Shown here in pieces: positions 17,150 through 26,499 of a stretch of DNA of 58,229 nt. The number at the start of each line of letters is the position of its first letter. Position 1 is the first letter of the stretch. The stretch is taken from contig CAJWLM010000004.1 of the NCBI GenBank assembly GCA_913043025.1, positions 140,443 through 198,671 of the forward strand, read 5' to 3'. The DNA is from an uncultured Rhodospirillaceae bacterium. GTDB taxonomy: Bacteria; Pseudomonadota; Alphaproteobacteria; UBA8366. Below the pieces are notes generated by a model. It was not told where the DNA came from. It saw only the letters and a program-made list of their open reading frames with translations, and ran no database searches. A program made the translations under genes and the position numbers.

Positions 17150-18385
17150 ATGGATTACGAGGGCTTTTTTAAGCAGAAGATACAATCGCTTAGAGGCGAC
17201 GGTAACTACCGCGTTTTCGCTGATATAGAACGTGAGGCGGGTCGTTTCCCAACCGCTGTTCGCCATAATGATGAGACAGTTTGTGACGTCACGGTTTGGT
17301 GTTCAAATGATTACTTGTGTATGGGGCAACACCCTAAGGTCATAGCGGCAATGACCGGTGCACTTGAGCGGTGCGGCGCTGGGGCAGGGGGCACTCGCAA
17401 TATTTCGGGTACAAATCATTACCATGTATTGTTGGAACGCGCATTGGCTGACCTTCACTCCACGGAGGCAGCGCTATTATTTACATCAGGGTATGTCGCT
17501 AACATGACAGTTTTGTCTACCCTCGCTGCCTCGATGCCTGAGTGTGTAATTTTTTCAGATTCGCACAACCATAACTCGATGATAGAGGGTATCCGTCATA
17601 GTAGAGCTTCGAAACAAATTTTTAATCACAACGACCCTGAGGATCTTGCTCGTAAGCTTGCAGCCGTTGATCCGAGCATACCAAAAATTGTGGCGTTTGA
17701 GTCTATCTACTCTATGGATGGTGATATTGCTCCAATTGCCAAGTTTTGTGATGTTGCCGACGAATTCGGCGCAATGACCTATCTGGATGAAGTTCATGCC
17801 GTAGGTCTTTACGGTGAACGTGGTGGTGGGATTGCTGAGCGTGATGGTGTATCTCGTCGGATTACAGTAATTCAGGGAACCCTCGCTAAAGGCTTTGGTG
17901 TGATTGGTGGATATATAGCTGGCTCTGCCGCCTTGATTGATTTTGTTAGATCTTTTGGATCAGGGTTTATATTTACTACGGCGCTTCCTCCCGCGATTGC
18001 TGCCGGCGTACTTGCCAGTATAGAGGTAGTGCGTGGGCAAGAGGGTGGAGCCATGCGTGCGAAACACCAGCAAAACACGCGTAGCTTAATGGCTAAATTA
18101 CGGGAAGCTGGGCTTCCGGTCATGCCGTCGCAGAGTCATATTGTCCCGGTATTGGTCGGTGACCCTGTGTTATGTAAAGATGCCAGCGACATGCTTCTCA
18201 ATGAGTATGGGATTTATGTACAACCTATTAACTACCCCACTGTTCCGAAGGGTAAAGAGCGGCTTCGTATCACACCTTCGCCTGAGCACACCGATGAGAT
18301 GATGGACGAGTTGGTGTGTGCGTTGGAGAAAGTATGGGAAAAATTAGGGCTTGGCTTGCCATCATCTCAGGCTGCAGCTGAGTAA
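17150..18385 (+). CDS. hemA: 5-aminolevulinate synthase HemA (C4 pathway)
   Basis: This 411-residue PLP enzyme is of the alpha-oxoamine synthase family. It condenses glycine with succinyl-CoA to 5-aminolevulinate, the first step of tetrapyrrole synthesis in alphaproteobacteria. Visible blocks are the early [16 protein letters not shown], the glycine-rich [38 protein letters not shown] (PLP Asp) and [13 protein letters not shown] with the Schiff-base Lys. The N-terminus, [11 protein letters not shown], is the usual ALAS start rather than that of KBL or BioF, which supports the assignment. A GGCGAGG site lies about 12 bases upstream. The next gene starts 21 bases downstream and may be cotranscribed. 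Confidence 0.96.
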   Translation: MDYEGFFKQKIQSLRGDGNYRVFADIEREAGRFPTAVRHNDETVCDVTVWCSNDYLCMGQHPKVIAAMTGALERCGAGAGGTRNISGTNHYHVLLERALADLHSTEAALLFTSGYVANMTVLSTLAASMPECVIFSDSHNHNSMIEGIRHSRASKQIFNHNDPEDLARKLAAVDPSIPKIVAFESIYSMDGDIAPIAKFCDVADEFGAMTYLDEVHAVGLYGERGGGIAERDGVSRRITVIQGTLAKGFGVIGGYIAGSAALIDFVRSFGSGFIFTTALPPAIAAGVLASIEVVRGQEGGAMRAKHQQNTRSLMAKLREAGLPVMPSQSHIVPVLVGDPVLCKDASDMLLNEYGIYVQPINYPTVPKGKERLRITPSPEHTDEMMDELVCALEKVWEKLGLGLPSSQAAAE

Positions 18386-18406
18386 AAAGCCCTTGGATAC
18401 CAAGTA

Positions 18407-18934
18407 ATGTATCGCGACAATACGCTTATACCGACCGAGGCGATAAGACTCGCGGCCCTTGGGCGTTTGATGGAAGGGTCTGTTGATTACTCAGAATTAA
18501 CCAATGAAGTGCGTCATTTTGTAAGCTCTGTAATCGGTCCATCGTTAGATATGCTTACTCCGTCATTAGAGTTAATTCGTCTTGAAGGGTTGGCACAAAG
18601 CGTTTCGCAGCTGTCACGAGGGCAGGAAACAAATATTGGTATAACTGAAGAGGGTCGGGAAATTTTTCGCACGCTCATGACTTCTAATGTGCGTGCCCCC
18701 GTAAATGATGTCTCTAAACTTGTGATAGCGCTAAAGATGCGTTTTCTTTATTTGCTTGATAGTGACGATCGAGCCGAACAAATTACAATGCTCCACTGTA
18801 TGTATGAAAGCGAACTTGTTCGATTAGAAAAATTAAAGTCGCTACACATAAAGGGCCGTTTTGCTGACTGGCTTGGTTTTGAGATGGCTCAATTACAAGC
18901 CCGTTTGGTATGGTTTAAAGAGCAAAACAGCTAG
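18407..18934 (+). CDS. Winged-helix-like protein downstream of hemA
   Basis: This is a 175-residue protein of unknown function. The N-terminal region (TEAIRLAALGRLMEGSVDYSELTNEVRHFV) reads like the first helices of a PadR-type winged helix, and GITEEGREIF at about 75-84 resembles the wing and following helix of that fold. The C-terminal half is helical and Leu-rich, as in PadR/virulence-activator dimerisation regions. It lies 21 bases after hemA, so it may regulate or simply be cotranscribed with it. Its stop codon shares the tetranucleotide CTAG with the stop of the convergent SDR gene. The winged-helix reading is by pattern only. Confidence 0.65.
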   Translation: MYRDNTLIPTEAIRLAALGRLMEGSVDYSELTNEVRHFVSSVIGPSLDMLTPSLELIRLEGLAQSVSQLSRGQETNIGITEEGREIFRTLMTSNVRAPVNDVSKLVIALKMRFLYLLDSDDRAEQITMLHCMYESELVRLEKLKSLHIKGRFADWLGFEMAQLQARLVWFKEQNS

Positions 18935-19680
18935 AGATGCTGGCCTCCTGTGACAAACATCTCAGCTCCGGTTACGTACGAGAAATCCTTGCTACACATA
19001 TGATATACGCAAGCCGCAACCTCCTCGGCCTTACCCATGCGATGCATTGGTATGCGATTAATTAAGGGTTCATATTCAGCACCTATCATATCGGTTTCAA
19101 TTTCACCTGGAGCGATAGCATTAACGCGAATACCAAGGGATGCAAACTCAACAGCCAGCTCTCGGGTTAAAGCAGAGAGCGCTGCTTTCGATGTTGCGTA
19201 CGCAGATCCCGCAAAAGGGTGTATTGAATGTCCAGCTATGGATGTAATATTTACCACAGCGGCCCCGCGATCTTTTGCTCCCTTGCCAAGTGCTGTCGCA
19301 AAACCCCTACTCATCGTTAAAGGTGTGAAAAAATTTAATTCAAAGACACGCCGCCAAGTATTTAAATCGCCGTTCAGACACCCAAGACGTTCTTTAAACT
19401 CCGTCTTAGGTGATACGGCGGCGTTATTAACAAGTGCGTGAAGCGGGTCATCACCGAGCAATCGATTGGCCTCCTCAATAAAGTGAGTAACATCTTGAGG
19501 ATTTGCTAATTCTACTGGGATATGACCATGCCAATTTGGATCTCGTTGACATGCGTCAGGTACTTCATCACGGCTGCATGTTATTATTCGCCAGTTCTCG
19601 TCCGAGAAGCGTTTAACCGTTGCGTGTCCAATTCCGCGACTAGCGCCGGTAAGAATGAGTGTTTTTGGCAGTGTCGGCAT
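18931..19680 (-). CDS. Short-chain dehydrogenase/reductase
   Basis: This 249-residue SDR has the classical motifs: GASRGIGHA (NAD(P) binding, residues 12-20), the NNAA motif (ALVNNAAVSP), a Ser in NITSIAGHS, and the catalytic YATSK (Tyr-x3-Lys), followed by VNAIAPGEIETDM. It is an NAD(P)-dependent oxidoreductase of unknown substrate. It lies 9 bases downstream of pdxH on the same strand, so the two are likely cotranscribed, which may hint at cofactor or amino-acid metabolism. It should not be called FabG without more evidence. Confidence 0.87.
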   Translation of the reverse strand: MPTLPKTLILTGASRGIGHATVKRFSDENWRIITCSRDEVPDACQRDPNWHGHIPVELANPQDVTHFIEEANRLLGDDPLHALVNNAAVSPKTEFKERLGCLNGDLNTWRRVFELNFFTPLTMSRGFATALGKGAKDRGAAVVNITSIAGHSIHPFAGSAYATSKAALSALTRELAVEFASLGIRVNAIAPGEIETDMIGAEYEPLINRIPMHRMGKAEEVAACVYHMCSKDFSYVTGAEMFVTGGQHL

Positions 19681-19689
19681 GGCGATACT

Positions 19690-20271
19690 CTAAGGGTAAA
19701 GTAATGTCTTGTTCCACTTATTTTCTTTAAGTCTATAAACCTCCCGCAAGTGCAGCCGAAAACAACGGTCTTGCCAAAACTCCAATTCTTGAGGCTTAAG
19801 CCTGAGGCCACTCCAAAATGGGGGGCGTTTTATGGGTGAGTCAGCAAATTTTGCAGTATGGCTAGCAACGGATTGTTCAAGGTCTGACTCATCGTTCATC
19901 GGCCGGGATTGATCTGATGCCCACGCCCCAATTTGAGATCCTCGTGGTCGGCTGGCAAAGTAGGCATCTGCCTCTTCGTCAGATACCGGGAATATTTGTC
20001 CCTCTATGCGGACCTGGCGTTTGAGGGATTTCCAATAAAAAAGTAAAGCGGCTTTTGGCGTCGAATAAATCTCATTACCTTTGCGGCTCTCAAGGTTGGT
20101 GAAAAAAACAAAACCCTCTTGATCGTATGACTTCATCAATACCATCCTACTGGATGGCTGCCCATCCGCCGATACAGTAGAAACGCTCATTGCTTCCGGT
20201 AGTTCTGGTTCACTTTTTTTTGCTTCTTCAAACCAGCATGAAAATTTTTTGATCGGATGTTCGCAGGTCAT
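19690..20271 (-). CDS. pdxH: Pyridoxamine 5'-phosphate oxidase PdxH
   Basis: This 193-residue FMN flavoprotein oxidises pyridoxamine- or pyridoxine-5'-phosphate to pyridoxal phosphate. Family blocks are PEAMSVSTVSADGQPSSRMVLMKSYD, GFVFFTNLESRKGNE (FMN phosphate site), ALLFYWKSLKRQVRIEG, SRPRGSQIGAWAS, PPFWSGLRLKP with EFWQ, and a C-terminus ending LLYP where most members have RL-x-P. The usual RLHDR segment reads RLHLR here. It is the first gene of a pair with the downstream SDR. HemA, about 1.3 kb away, needs PLP, but no direct regulation is visible. Confidence 0.94.
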   Translation of the reverse strand: MTCEHPIKKFSCWFEEAKKSEPELPEAMSVSTVSADGQPSSRMVLMKSYDQEGFVFFTNLESRKGNEIYSTPKAALLFYWKSLKRQVRIEGQIFPVSDEEADAYFASRPRGSQIGAWASDQSRPMNDESDLEQSVASHTAKFADSPIKRPPFWSGLRLKPQELEFWQDRCFRLHLREVYRLKENKWNKTLLYP

Positions 20272-20482
20272 TTGAACTCACGTTTGAATTTCCCAAAGCC
20301 TTTGTATATAGGTCTTAACACATGTAAGTCTAATATTAAGCTTATACAAATTTATTCCAATATTCTGATGGTTAAATAGTGTGATATTAAGCAAAATATT
20401 TAATATGCTGCTAGCGCAGTCGAAATTTCACCGAAGGCGCACCGAGCTAGCATTTAAATTAGGTAACTAACGAGGTAAAAAC

Positions 20483-20953
20483 ATGAAGATAAAAAATTTC
20501 GCCCCTCTTATTGCAGGTATTTTCATTCTGTGTGCGTGTCAAGGCGCGGGGCAAAAGCAACAGGCTGGTACAGTGATTGGTGCTGGATTGGGAGCATTGG
20601 CAGGATCGCAGATTGGTGGTGGTGGTGCCGGAACTATGGCTGCCGTAGCAATTGGTGGTTTACTGGGTGCTTGGGCCGGCGGTTCACTTGGACAATCTCT
20701 CGATGAAGCTGATCAAGTACGACACAGTAATGCATACCAAGCGGCGCAAACTGCACCGTTGAACCAGCCGGTGAGTTGGAATAATCCTAACAGCGGCGCC
20801 TCAGGAACTGTTGTGGCGACGAGGGATGGCCGTAACCAGTCAACGGGAGCCTACTGCCGGGAATTCGAGCAGACGATTACAGTGGACGGCAAGACTGAGA
20901 CAAGAAAGGGACAAGCCTGTCAGCAACCTGATGGTAGCTGGAAAGTTCTCTAA
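20483..20953 (+). CDS. Glycine-zipper outer-membrane lipoprotein (17 kDa surface antigen-like)
   Basis: This 156-residue putative lipoprotein has a lipobox ending in L-C-A-C (Cys19). Residues 27-75 form a glycine-zipper pair of transmembrane-like helices (GTVIGAGLGALAGSQIGGGG and AVAIGGLLGAWAGGSLG), the rickettsial 17 kDa antigen/2TM type. The C-terminal region, with CREFEQTITVDGKTE and GQACQQPDGSWKVL, is the usual outer-membrane-facing domain of this family. Such proteins lie in the outer membrane and affect envelope stability. A GAGG site precedes the ATG. It is transcribed toward the J-protein gene, 74 bases away. Confidence 0.87.
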   Translation: MKIKNFAPLIAGIFILCACQGAGQKQQAGTVIGAGLGALAGSQIGGGGAGTMAAVAIGGLLGAWAGGSLGQSLDEADQVRHSNAYQAAQTAPLNQPVSWNNPNSGASGTVVATRDGRNQSTGAYCREFEQTITVDGKTETRKGQACQQPDGSWKVL

Positions 20954-21027
20954 ACAACTGCTGTACAACTTATGGGAGGCCGGGCGTCAGAATACTCGCT
21001 CGTGCGGATTGGCTGATAGGCAGGCTT

Positions 21028-21942
21028 GTGATGAAGGATCCATATAGCGTTATTGGTGTAAGTAAAAACGCGACGGTTGCTGATATTAAGAAAGCCTATC
21101 GTGGCCTTGCGAAAAAGCTGCACCCAGATGTTAATCCTGGTGATACTTCTGTGGAGAAACGTTTCAAAGAGGTATCCGAAGCTTATCGATTGTTATCGGA
21201 TAGTGAGCAAAGAGCAAAGTTTGATCGCGGAGAAATTAACCCCGATGGTTCTCCAGCATACGAAAACTTATTTCGCACTAACCAAGGAGCTCGGCATCGT
21301 AGCGGAAGCGAGTCAACTTTTTCTTTCGGGCAGGGTGGCTCGGATTTTGATCTGTTCTCTGACTTGTTCGGTAATAACGCCAGTCAACGGCGGCGTCCGT
21401 CGAAAGGGCGTAATCTGTCATTTACGTTGAACGTCTCGCTCGAAGATGCTGCCAAAGGTTTAAAACATCGAATAAAAATATCTGGTAATAAGGTCCTTGA
21501 TGTAAAAGTTCCGCCTGGTACTAAAGATGGCCAAGTGCTGCGGCTAAAAGGACAGGGAGAACCGGGTATTCTTGGGGGGTCATTGGGAGACGTGATGGTA
21601 ACTATTCGCCTAGATACCCATCCGTTTTTCACTCTCAATGGACATGACATTCATCTTGTTGCTCCAATTAGTTTAGATGAAGCGGTTCTGGGGGCAAAAA
21701 TCACCGTCCCTACGGTCGACGGTAAGGTGGCTCTCAATGTGCCAAAAAACACAAGTTCAGGCCTCAAACTAAGGCTTCGAGGAAAGGGTTTAGCTCCTAA
21801 GGGAAAAAAAGCTGGAGATCTGATTGTTACCCTAAATATAGTCCTTCCGGATACCGTTGATTTAGAATTGGAGGCATTCATAAGTAAATGGTCGGGTGGA
21901 GAAGGCAAAAAATTCCGTAAAAAACTTGGATTTAATGACTAG
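21028..21942 (+). CDS. DnaJ-type co-chaperone of the CbpA class
   Basis: This 304-residue J protein has an N-terminal J domain (about 4-68) with an intact HPD (His32-Pro-Asp), a Gly/Phe/Ser-rich linker (about 75-125) and a C-terminal substrate-binding domain starting at about 130 (NLSFTLNVSLEDAAKGL). There is no Cys-rich zinc finger, so it is CbpA/DjlA-like rather than true DnaJ. It stimulates DnaK ATPase activity in the cytoplasm. The start is GTG (21028) or the adjoining ATG (21031). A small inverted repeat, aatgac-tag-gtcatt (21934-21948), places the stop codon in its loop. A J protein next to fabI/aroC and pdxH is a common alphaproteobacterial order. Confidence 0.9.
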   Translation: MMKDPYSVIGVSKNATVADIKKAYRGLAKKLHPDVNPGDTSVEKRFKEVSEAYRLLSDSEQRAKFDRGEINPDGSPAYENLFRTNQGARHRSGSESTFSFGQGGSDFDLFSDLFGNNASQRRRPSKGRNLSFTLNVSLEDAAKGLKHRIKISGNKVLDVKVPPGTKDGQVLRLKGQGEPGILGGSLGDVMVTIRLDTHPFFTLNGHDIHLVAPISLDEAVLGAKITVPTVDGKVALNVPKNTSSGLKLRLRGKGLAPKGKKAGDLIVTLNIVLPDTVDLELEAFISKWSGGEGKKFRKKLGFND

Positions 21943-22299
21943 GTCATTGTCATATTTGGGAAATTGAGATGTTATTATTCGTTGAGGTCAATGATGTATG
22001 TCTACGGGTGAGGACTCAGTCACTGTGTGCATCGAATTATCGTGCCCATTTTCCTAGAGCTATTTAAAGTCGTCGTTACAAGAATAGTGACTTTGTTTGA
22101 TCGAAGCATTTTTTACTGTTAGAATAAAGAGTCGCAGTAAGTTTATTAAACGCTTGGGAAATTGATGGTAGATTTCAATAAGCGTCAGAAGTCAATTAAT
22201 TTGTCTTGCGTTGAACAGCTTTGACCGCGAGCACTAGTTGGTTACAATGGGATTTGGTTGTCTACAAAACCTTTCGTTATGTGTCTTTAGGAGTAGAAG
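21943..22299. other. Leader region upstream of fabI
   Basis: This 357-base gap between the J-protein gene and fabI holds the sigma-70-like promoter listed separately and an AGGAG ribosome site. I see no ORF, tRNA or known riboswitch in the rest. Confidence 0.5.
22221..22248 (+). promoter_or_regulatory. Probable sigma-70 promoter of fabI-aroC
   Basis: TTGACC (22221-22226) and TACAAT (22243-22248) are separated by 16 bases. Each differs from the consensus by one base. The predicted start would be about 45 bases before the fabI start codon, which has an AGGAG site at 22289-22293. Confidence 0.6.
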
Positions 22300-23142
22300 T
22301 TGAGCAATTCGACGAATTTGATGGCAGGTAAGCGTGGCTTGGTGATGGGAGTTGCCAATGATCGGTCAATTGCTTGGGGTATAGCAAAAACGCTTGCTGA
22401 GCATGGAGCCGAACTGGCTTTTTCCTATCAGATTGATCAGCTCGAACGGCGTGTTCGCCCACTCGCAGAATCAATTGGCTCGGACATGCTTATTAAATGT
22501 GATGCGTCAGATGATGATGCACTAGATAGCCTCTTTGCTGTAATAGAAGAAAAATGGGGTAAGCTTGATTTTATAGTTCACGCAATTGCCTTTTCTGATC
22601 GCAATGAACTGACTGGTAAATATGTGAACACCAGCCGAGATAATTTCCAACTTACAATGGACGTGTCCTGTTATTCGTTAACAGCGCTCTGCCAACGAGC
22701 GCAGGAATTAATGTCTGATGGAGGAAGTATAATTACTCTTACTTATTACGGTTCCGAGCGCGTTATGCCCCATTACAATGTGATGGGTGTTGCCAAGGCT
22801 GCTCTGGAGGCAAGCGTACGATATCTAGCGGTGGATCTGGGCGCACAAGGTATACGAGTTAATGCTATTTCTGCGGGGCCGATTAAGACCCTCGCCGCTT
22901 CGGGTATTGGAGACTTTCGTTACATACTAAAATGGAACGAACTCAATTCTCCGCTTAAACGTAACGTAAGTCTCGACCAAGTGGGGCAATCGGCTTTGTA
23001 TTTTTTATCTGATCTCAGTTCAGGGGTTACTGGTGAGGTTCATCACGTTGACTCTGGCTACCATATGGTGGGGATGGTGGCAGTCGATGCTGCTGAAGAA
23101 GTTGGCGAGCTACTGAATGGCCTGAAGCCCAAGGACAAATAG
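22300..23142 (+). CDS. fabI: Enoyl-[acyl-carrier-protein] reductase FabI
   Basis: This 280-residue divergent SDR has FabI hallmarks: the N-terminal GKRGLVMGVANDRSIAWGIAK nucleotide site, the HAIAFSDR motif, the catalytic pair Tyr-x6-Lys in YNVMGVAKAALE, and NAISAGPIKTLAASGI. It reduces trans-2-enoyl-ACP with NAD(P)H in the last step of each fatty-acid elongation cycle and is the target class of triclosan. The start is TTG, chosen because AGGAG lies 6 bases upstream; the next ATG (22321) would remove part of the N-terminus. aroC starts directly after its stop codon, so the two are cotranscribed. Confidence 0.95.
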   Translation: MSNSTNLMAGKRGLVMGVANDRSIAWGIAKTLAEHGAELAFSYQIDQLERRVRPLAESIGSDMLIKCDASDDDALDSLFAVIEEKWGKLDFIVHAIAFSDRNELTGKYVNTSRDNFQLTMDVSCYSLTALCQRAQELMSDGGSIITLTYYGSERVMPHYNVMGVAKAALEASVRYLAVDLGAQGIRVNAISAGPIKTLAASGIGDFRYILKWNELNSPLKRNVSLDQVGQSALYFLSDLSSGVTGEVHHVDSGYHMVGMVAVDAAEEVGELLNGLKPKDK

Positions 23143-24216
23143 ATGTCTCAAAATAGTTTTGGCCGGCTGTTCCGTTTCACTACTTGGGGGGAAAGTCACG
23201 GGCTTGCAATTGGTTGTACAGTTGATGGGGTGCCCCCGAGAATTCCATTGGGAGAGCCAGATATTCAGCAGTGGCTTGATAAGCGCCGACCAGGTCAGTC
23301 TAGGCACACAACGCAACGTCGAGAGCAAGATCAGGTGAAAATTCTTTCAGGTGTTTTTGACGGTATGACCACTGGAACGCCAATAAGTCTTTTCATTGAA
23401 AACACAGACCAGCGATCGCGGGATTATGGGGAGATCAAAAATAAGTATCGTCCGGCTCATGCTGATATAACATACGATCAGAAATACGGGATTCGTGACT
23501 ATCGGGGTGGTGGACGTTCCTCGGCGCGTGAAACGGCAATGCGCGTGGCTGCAGGTGGTGTTGCGCGGAAAGTGCTGGGAAAACATATCGTAATTCGTGC
23601 TGCACTTGTTCAAGTGGGGCAATCAAAAGTTGATCGTGACCGATGGGATTGGGGAGAGGTAGACAAAAATCCATTTTTTTGTCCCGACGCGAATAAAGTC
23701 GCAGAGTGGGAGAGTTTGATGGATAAAACACGCAAGGACGGTTCATCGCTTGGAGCTATCATAGAGGTGGTAGCGTGCGGCGTCCCCGCTGGTTGGGGTG
23801 AGCCAATTTATGGCAAACTTGATGCTGAGCTTGCGGCATCTATGATGAGTATCAATGCGGTTAAAGCCGTGGAGATAGGTGCAGGGATGGAGGCGGCTTG
23901 CCTCAGAGGTGAGGAAAATGCAGATGAGATGCGGTTAGGGAATGACGGTCAAGTCATTTTCTTGTCGAACCATGCTGGTGGGGTTCTTGGAGGAATATCA
24001 TCAGGCCAGGACATTATTGTGCGGTTCGCCGTTAAGCCGACAAGCTCTATTCGTATTCCAAGACGAACCATTACATCAGATGGCGATGAGGTGGAAGTTT
24101 CAACAAAGGGGCGACATGATCCCTGCGTTGGGATCCGGGCAGTGCCAGTGGGTGAAGCAATGATGGCTTGCGTTTTGGCCGACCAAATGCTGCGTCATAA
24201 AGCACAGTGCGAATAG
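23143..24216 (+). CDS. aroC: Chorismate synthase AroC
   Basis: This 357-residue enzyme converts 5-enolpyruvylshikimate-3-phosphate to chorismate with reduced FMN, the last shared step of aromatic amino-acid synthesis. Signatures are the N-terminal [10 protein letters not shown], the central [20 protein letters not shown] block with the conserved Arg and Ser, and the C-terminal [19 protein letters not shown]. Length is normal. The ATG follows the fabI stop with no gap. The stop is four bases from the end of the convergent hpnB gene. Confidence 0.97.
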   Translation: MSQNSFGRLFRFTTWGESHGLAIGCTVDGVPPRIPLGEPDIQQWLDKRRPGQSRHTTQRREQDQVKILSGVFDGMTTGTPISLFIENTDQRSRDYGEIKNKYRPAHADITYDQKYGIRDYRGGGRSSARETAMRVAAGGVARKVLGKHIVIRAALVQVGQSKVDRDRWDWGEVDKNPFFCPDANKVAEWESLMDKTRKDGSSLGAIIEVVACGVPAGWGEPIYGKLDAELAASMMSINAVKAVEIGAGMEAACLRGEENADEMRLGNDGQVIFLSNHAGGVLGGISSGQDIIVRFAVKPTSSIRIPRRTITSDGDEVEVSTKGRHDPCVGIRAVPVGEAMMACVLADQMLRHKAQCE

Positions 24217-24220
24217 ACAC

Positions 24221-25393
24221 TCAATTGTAGACCCGCCCTTTCCATTCACCACCTTTATTAAGGTAAAAGCGGCGAGCTGAGTCAATCGTCATCAATAGGT
24301 AAATGAGTCCAGTAACAGGAAGTAGGAGACCATAAAAAGGTTTGGCATAGTATATTTTTAACGTAGGGCGGTATGTGTAAACCATGATGCCCCATGCGCA
24401 TCCAGAGAAAAGTAATGGGAAAATTAAATCGTGTAAAAATGCAAAACCCATCACCAATGGTGGAGCCATGTAAACAACAGTCATCCCTATTATTGTTCCA
24501 AGCAAAAACACCGGGGAATGGTGAAGTTGTGTATATGCTGACCGTGTTACCATGTGCCAGATTTCCGTCAAGTTGTAATAGGGACGAATACTTCTGGTGG
24601 TTGTTGAAAGACCAAGCCATATTGGGCCATGATCCTTCAATTTACGAGCTAATGCGCAGTCGTCAATAATGGCTGACTTGATGGATGTAAGTTGGCCTAT
24701 TCTATCCATAGCTGTTTTCCGAACCAACATACAGCCGCCGGCTGCTGCGGCAACACGGCTACTTGGGTCATTCACCCTATTGAACGGAAACAATTTCTGA
24801 AAGAAAAAAATGAATGCGGGTATCAAGAGCCAATCCCAAAGACTACGACATTGAAGCTTGACCATCAAAGAGACCAGATCCAACTCCTCTTTCTCAGCCT
24901 TCGAAACAAGGCGAGTGATGTTGCTAGGATCATGATACACGTCCGCATCTGATAAAAGGTAATATTTAGCTTGTGTTCTGACAGGCCTACTCATGCCTTG
25001 TTGTAGGGCCCAAACCTTCCCGGCCCAACCACTTGGAAGTTTTTTACCAGAAATGATCTGGACTTTATCACCCCCGTCGAGCTGTGTTACAGCACCCTGA
25101 GCGATCTTGACCGTTGCATCATTGCTCGCGTCATCAATTAAAATTATCGAAAGTTCACCTTGATAATCTTGGTTTAATAATGAGCCTATGCAGTTGGCAA
25201 TAACATCCTCTTCATTTCTTGCTGGTATCAATGCGATTATCGGCGGCAAGCTAATAGGTTCCGGGATATCTGCCGGGAGCTTTTCTAAGCGCTGATTGGC
25301 AAGCCAAAAGAGGGACCGAAATAACCAAAGGTAAAGCCAAGACACCAATGTGGTAATGCTTAAGATCCATAGAAAGAGCTCAATATTATTCAT
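24221..25393 (-). CDS. hpnB: HpnB-like glycosyltransferase (GT2)
   Basis: This family 2 glycosyltransferase is about 390 residues. An N-terminal transmembrane helix is followed by a catalytic domain with ALIPARNEEDVI, LIDDASNDAT, a DxD-like LLSDADVYHD, and an aromatic C-terminal acceptor region (AGGCMLVRKTAMDRIG). The C-terminus has three hydrophobic helices. The layout and length fit the hopene-associated HpnB family, which is thought to act in hopanoid modification. The frame can start at an ATG at 25429; I prefer the ATG at 25393 because the membrane helix then begins right after the start. It stands away from any other hopanoid gene. Family confident; exact role inferred. Confidence 0.85.
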   Translation of the reverse strand: MNNIELFLWILSITTLVSWLYLWLFRSLFWLANQRLEKLPADIPEPISLPPIIALIPARNEEDVIANCIGSLLNQDYQGELSIILIDDASNDATVKIAQGAVTQLDGGDKVQIISGKKLPSGWAGKVWALQQGMSRPVRTQAKYYLLSDADVYHDPSNITRLVSKAEKEELDLVSLMVKLQCRSLWDWLLIPAFIFFFQKLFPFNRVNDPSSRVAAAAGGCMLVRKTAMDRIGQLTSIKSAIIDDCALARKLKDHGPIWLGLSTTTRSIRPYYNLTEIWHMVTRSAYTQLHHSPVFLLGTIIGMTVVYMAPPLVMGFAFLHDLIFPLLFSGCAWGIMVYTYRPTLKIYYAKPFYGLLLPVTGLIYLLMTIDSARRFYLNKGGEWKGRVYN

Positions 25394-25551
25394 AGTATTC
25401 GTCTGATCGATAAAGGGCAAAGAGCACATAGGTTAGGGTTTCATTCAAGGTAACACTACTTTTTTATCAGGTTTGAATAGTTTATAGGAATATTGATATT
25501 TCGATATTTTCGTTTCAATACATTTTTGTGTAAAGTTCACAAAGTCTTATT

Positions 25552-26292
25552 TTGTCGACGGCGTTTTACTATATGTACCCAAAAAAAAAGTTCTCACAAT
25601 TGACTGAAAAATCAGCTGCTGATTTAGCCACAGAATTGTTGCCTCTGTTGGGCGCCAATACATTGGATGTGGGCTGTGGTAGAGGAGAATTTACATGTTT
25701 TTTATCTGATTGTGGTGCTAATGTTTCGGGTATTGATCCAAATTCCGACCGTATTTCTATGGCTTCAGCCCATGCCCGTTTGGCGGGTTTGAATGTGGAT
25801 TTTTATGAGGGATTTGCCCAAAACCTGCCATTTGAAAATGATGAATTTGATATTGTAATCTTCTCGAATTCTCTACACCACGTCGATATTGAGATGATAT
25901 CCAAAGCTTTGGTTGAGGCAGAAAGGGTACTCTCAACACGAGGGTTGCTTTACATCATGGAACCAGTCCCTTCTGGAGGTTATTTTAATACTGCTCAACC
26001 TGTTACTGATGAGACCCGCATTCGCTCAGTTGCGTATGACAAGATTATGGATTTGGATGGTAACTCTTTTACAACGCTAGGGGAGATTTTTGTATCGACA
26101 CCAAAAATATATTGCGATTTTTCAGACTTCTTAAGCAAGCAGACCGAACGCAATCCGCAGCGAGCTCAATTATATGAGAGACATAGAAGTGAGGTAGAAT
26201 CAAGATTTAAGAGGAACGCTAAAAGTTATCCCAAAGGTTTTATTTTAGATGCAGCAATTCGAATAAATTTGTTCAGAAAAAATGAAAAATAA
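25552..26292 (+). CDS. Class I SAM-dependent methyltransferase
   Basis: This is a 246-residue methyltransferase of the type 11 class. Motif I is LDVGCGRGEF (about 38-47), followed by the acidic GIDPN and the post-motif FDIVIFSNSLHHV, then VLSTRGLLYIMEPVP. The C-terminal part (FVSTPKIYCDFSDFL, ERHRSEVESRF) is helical and may bind the substrate. The substrate is unknown; small molecules such as quinones or lipids are usual. The start is a TTG at 25552 or the ATG at 25573; neither has a clear ribosome site. It is divergent from hpnB, and the 120-base gap between them is AT-rich. Confidence 0.8.
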   Translation: MSTAFYYMYPKKKFSQLTEKSAADLATELLPLLGANTLDVGCGRGEFTCFLSDCGANVSGIDPNSDRISMASAHARLAGLNVDFYEGFAQNLPFENDEFDIVIFSNSLHHVDIEMISKALVEAERVLSTRGLLYIMEPVPSGGYFNTAQPVTDETRIRSVAYDKIMDLDGNSFTTLGEIFVSTPKIYCDFSDFLSKQTERNPQRAQLYERHRSEVESRFKRNAKSYPKGFILDAAIRINLFRKNEK

Positions 26293-26499
26293 GGTTGCAC
26301 GGTAGAGGTACGATTTTCCCCTTTGATATGAGCACAAGCATTTTAAATGAGAGGCTGCAGTTCAGGGCAAGGTATGATATAAATTTCTACGAGAGTTTAA
26401 AAACAGATCTTAAATAATTCCTCATAATAATTTGGTATTATTTCCTTTACTACCATTCTCAACTTTAGCGCACAGTGCAACAAACTTCAGTTGAAAATG

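Noticed and set aside
20409-20452. Inverted repeat tgctagc / gctagca before the glycine-zipper gene
   Set aside because: Arms are 30 bases apart with no T-run and no clear link to a promoter; could be chance.
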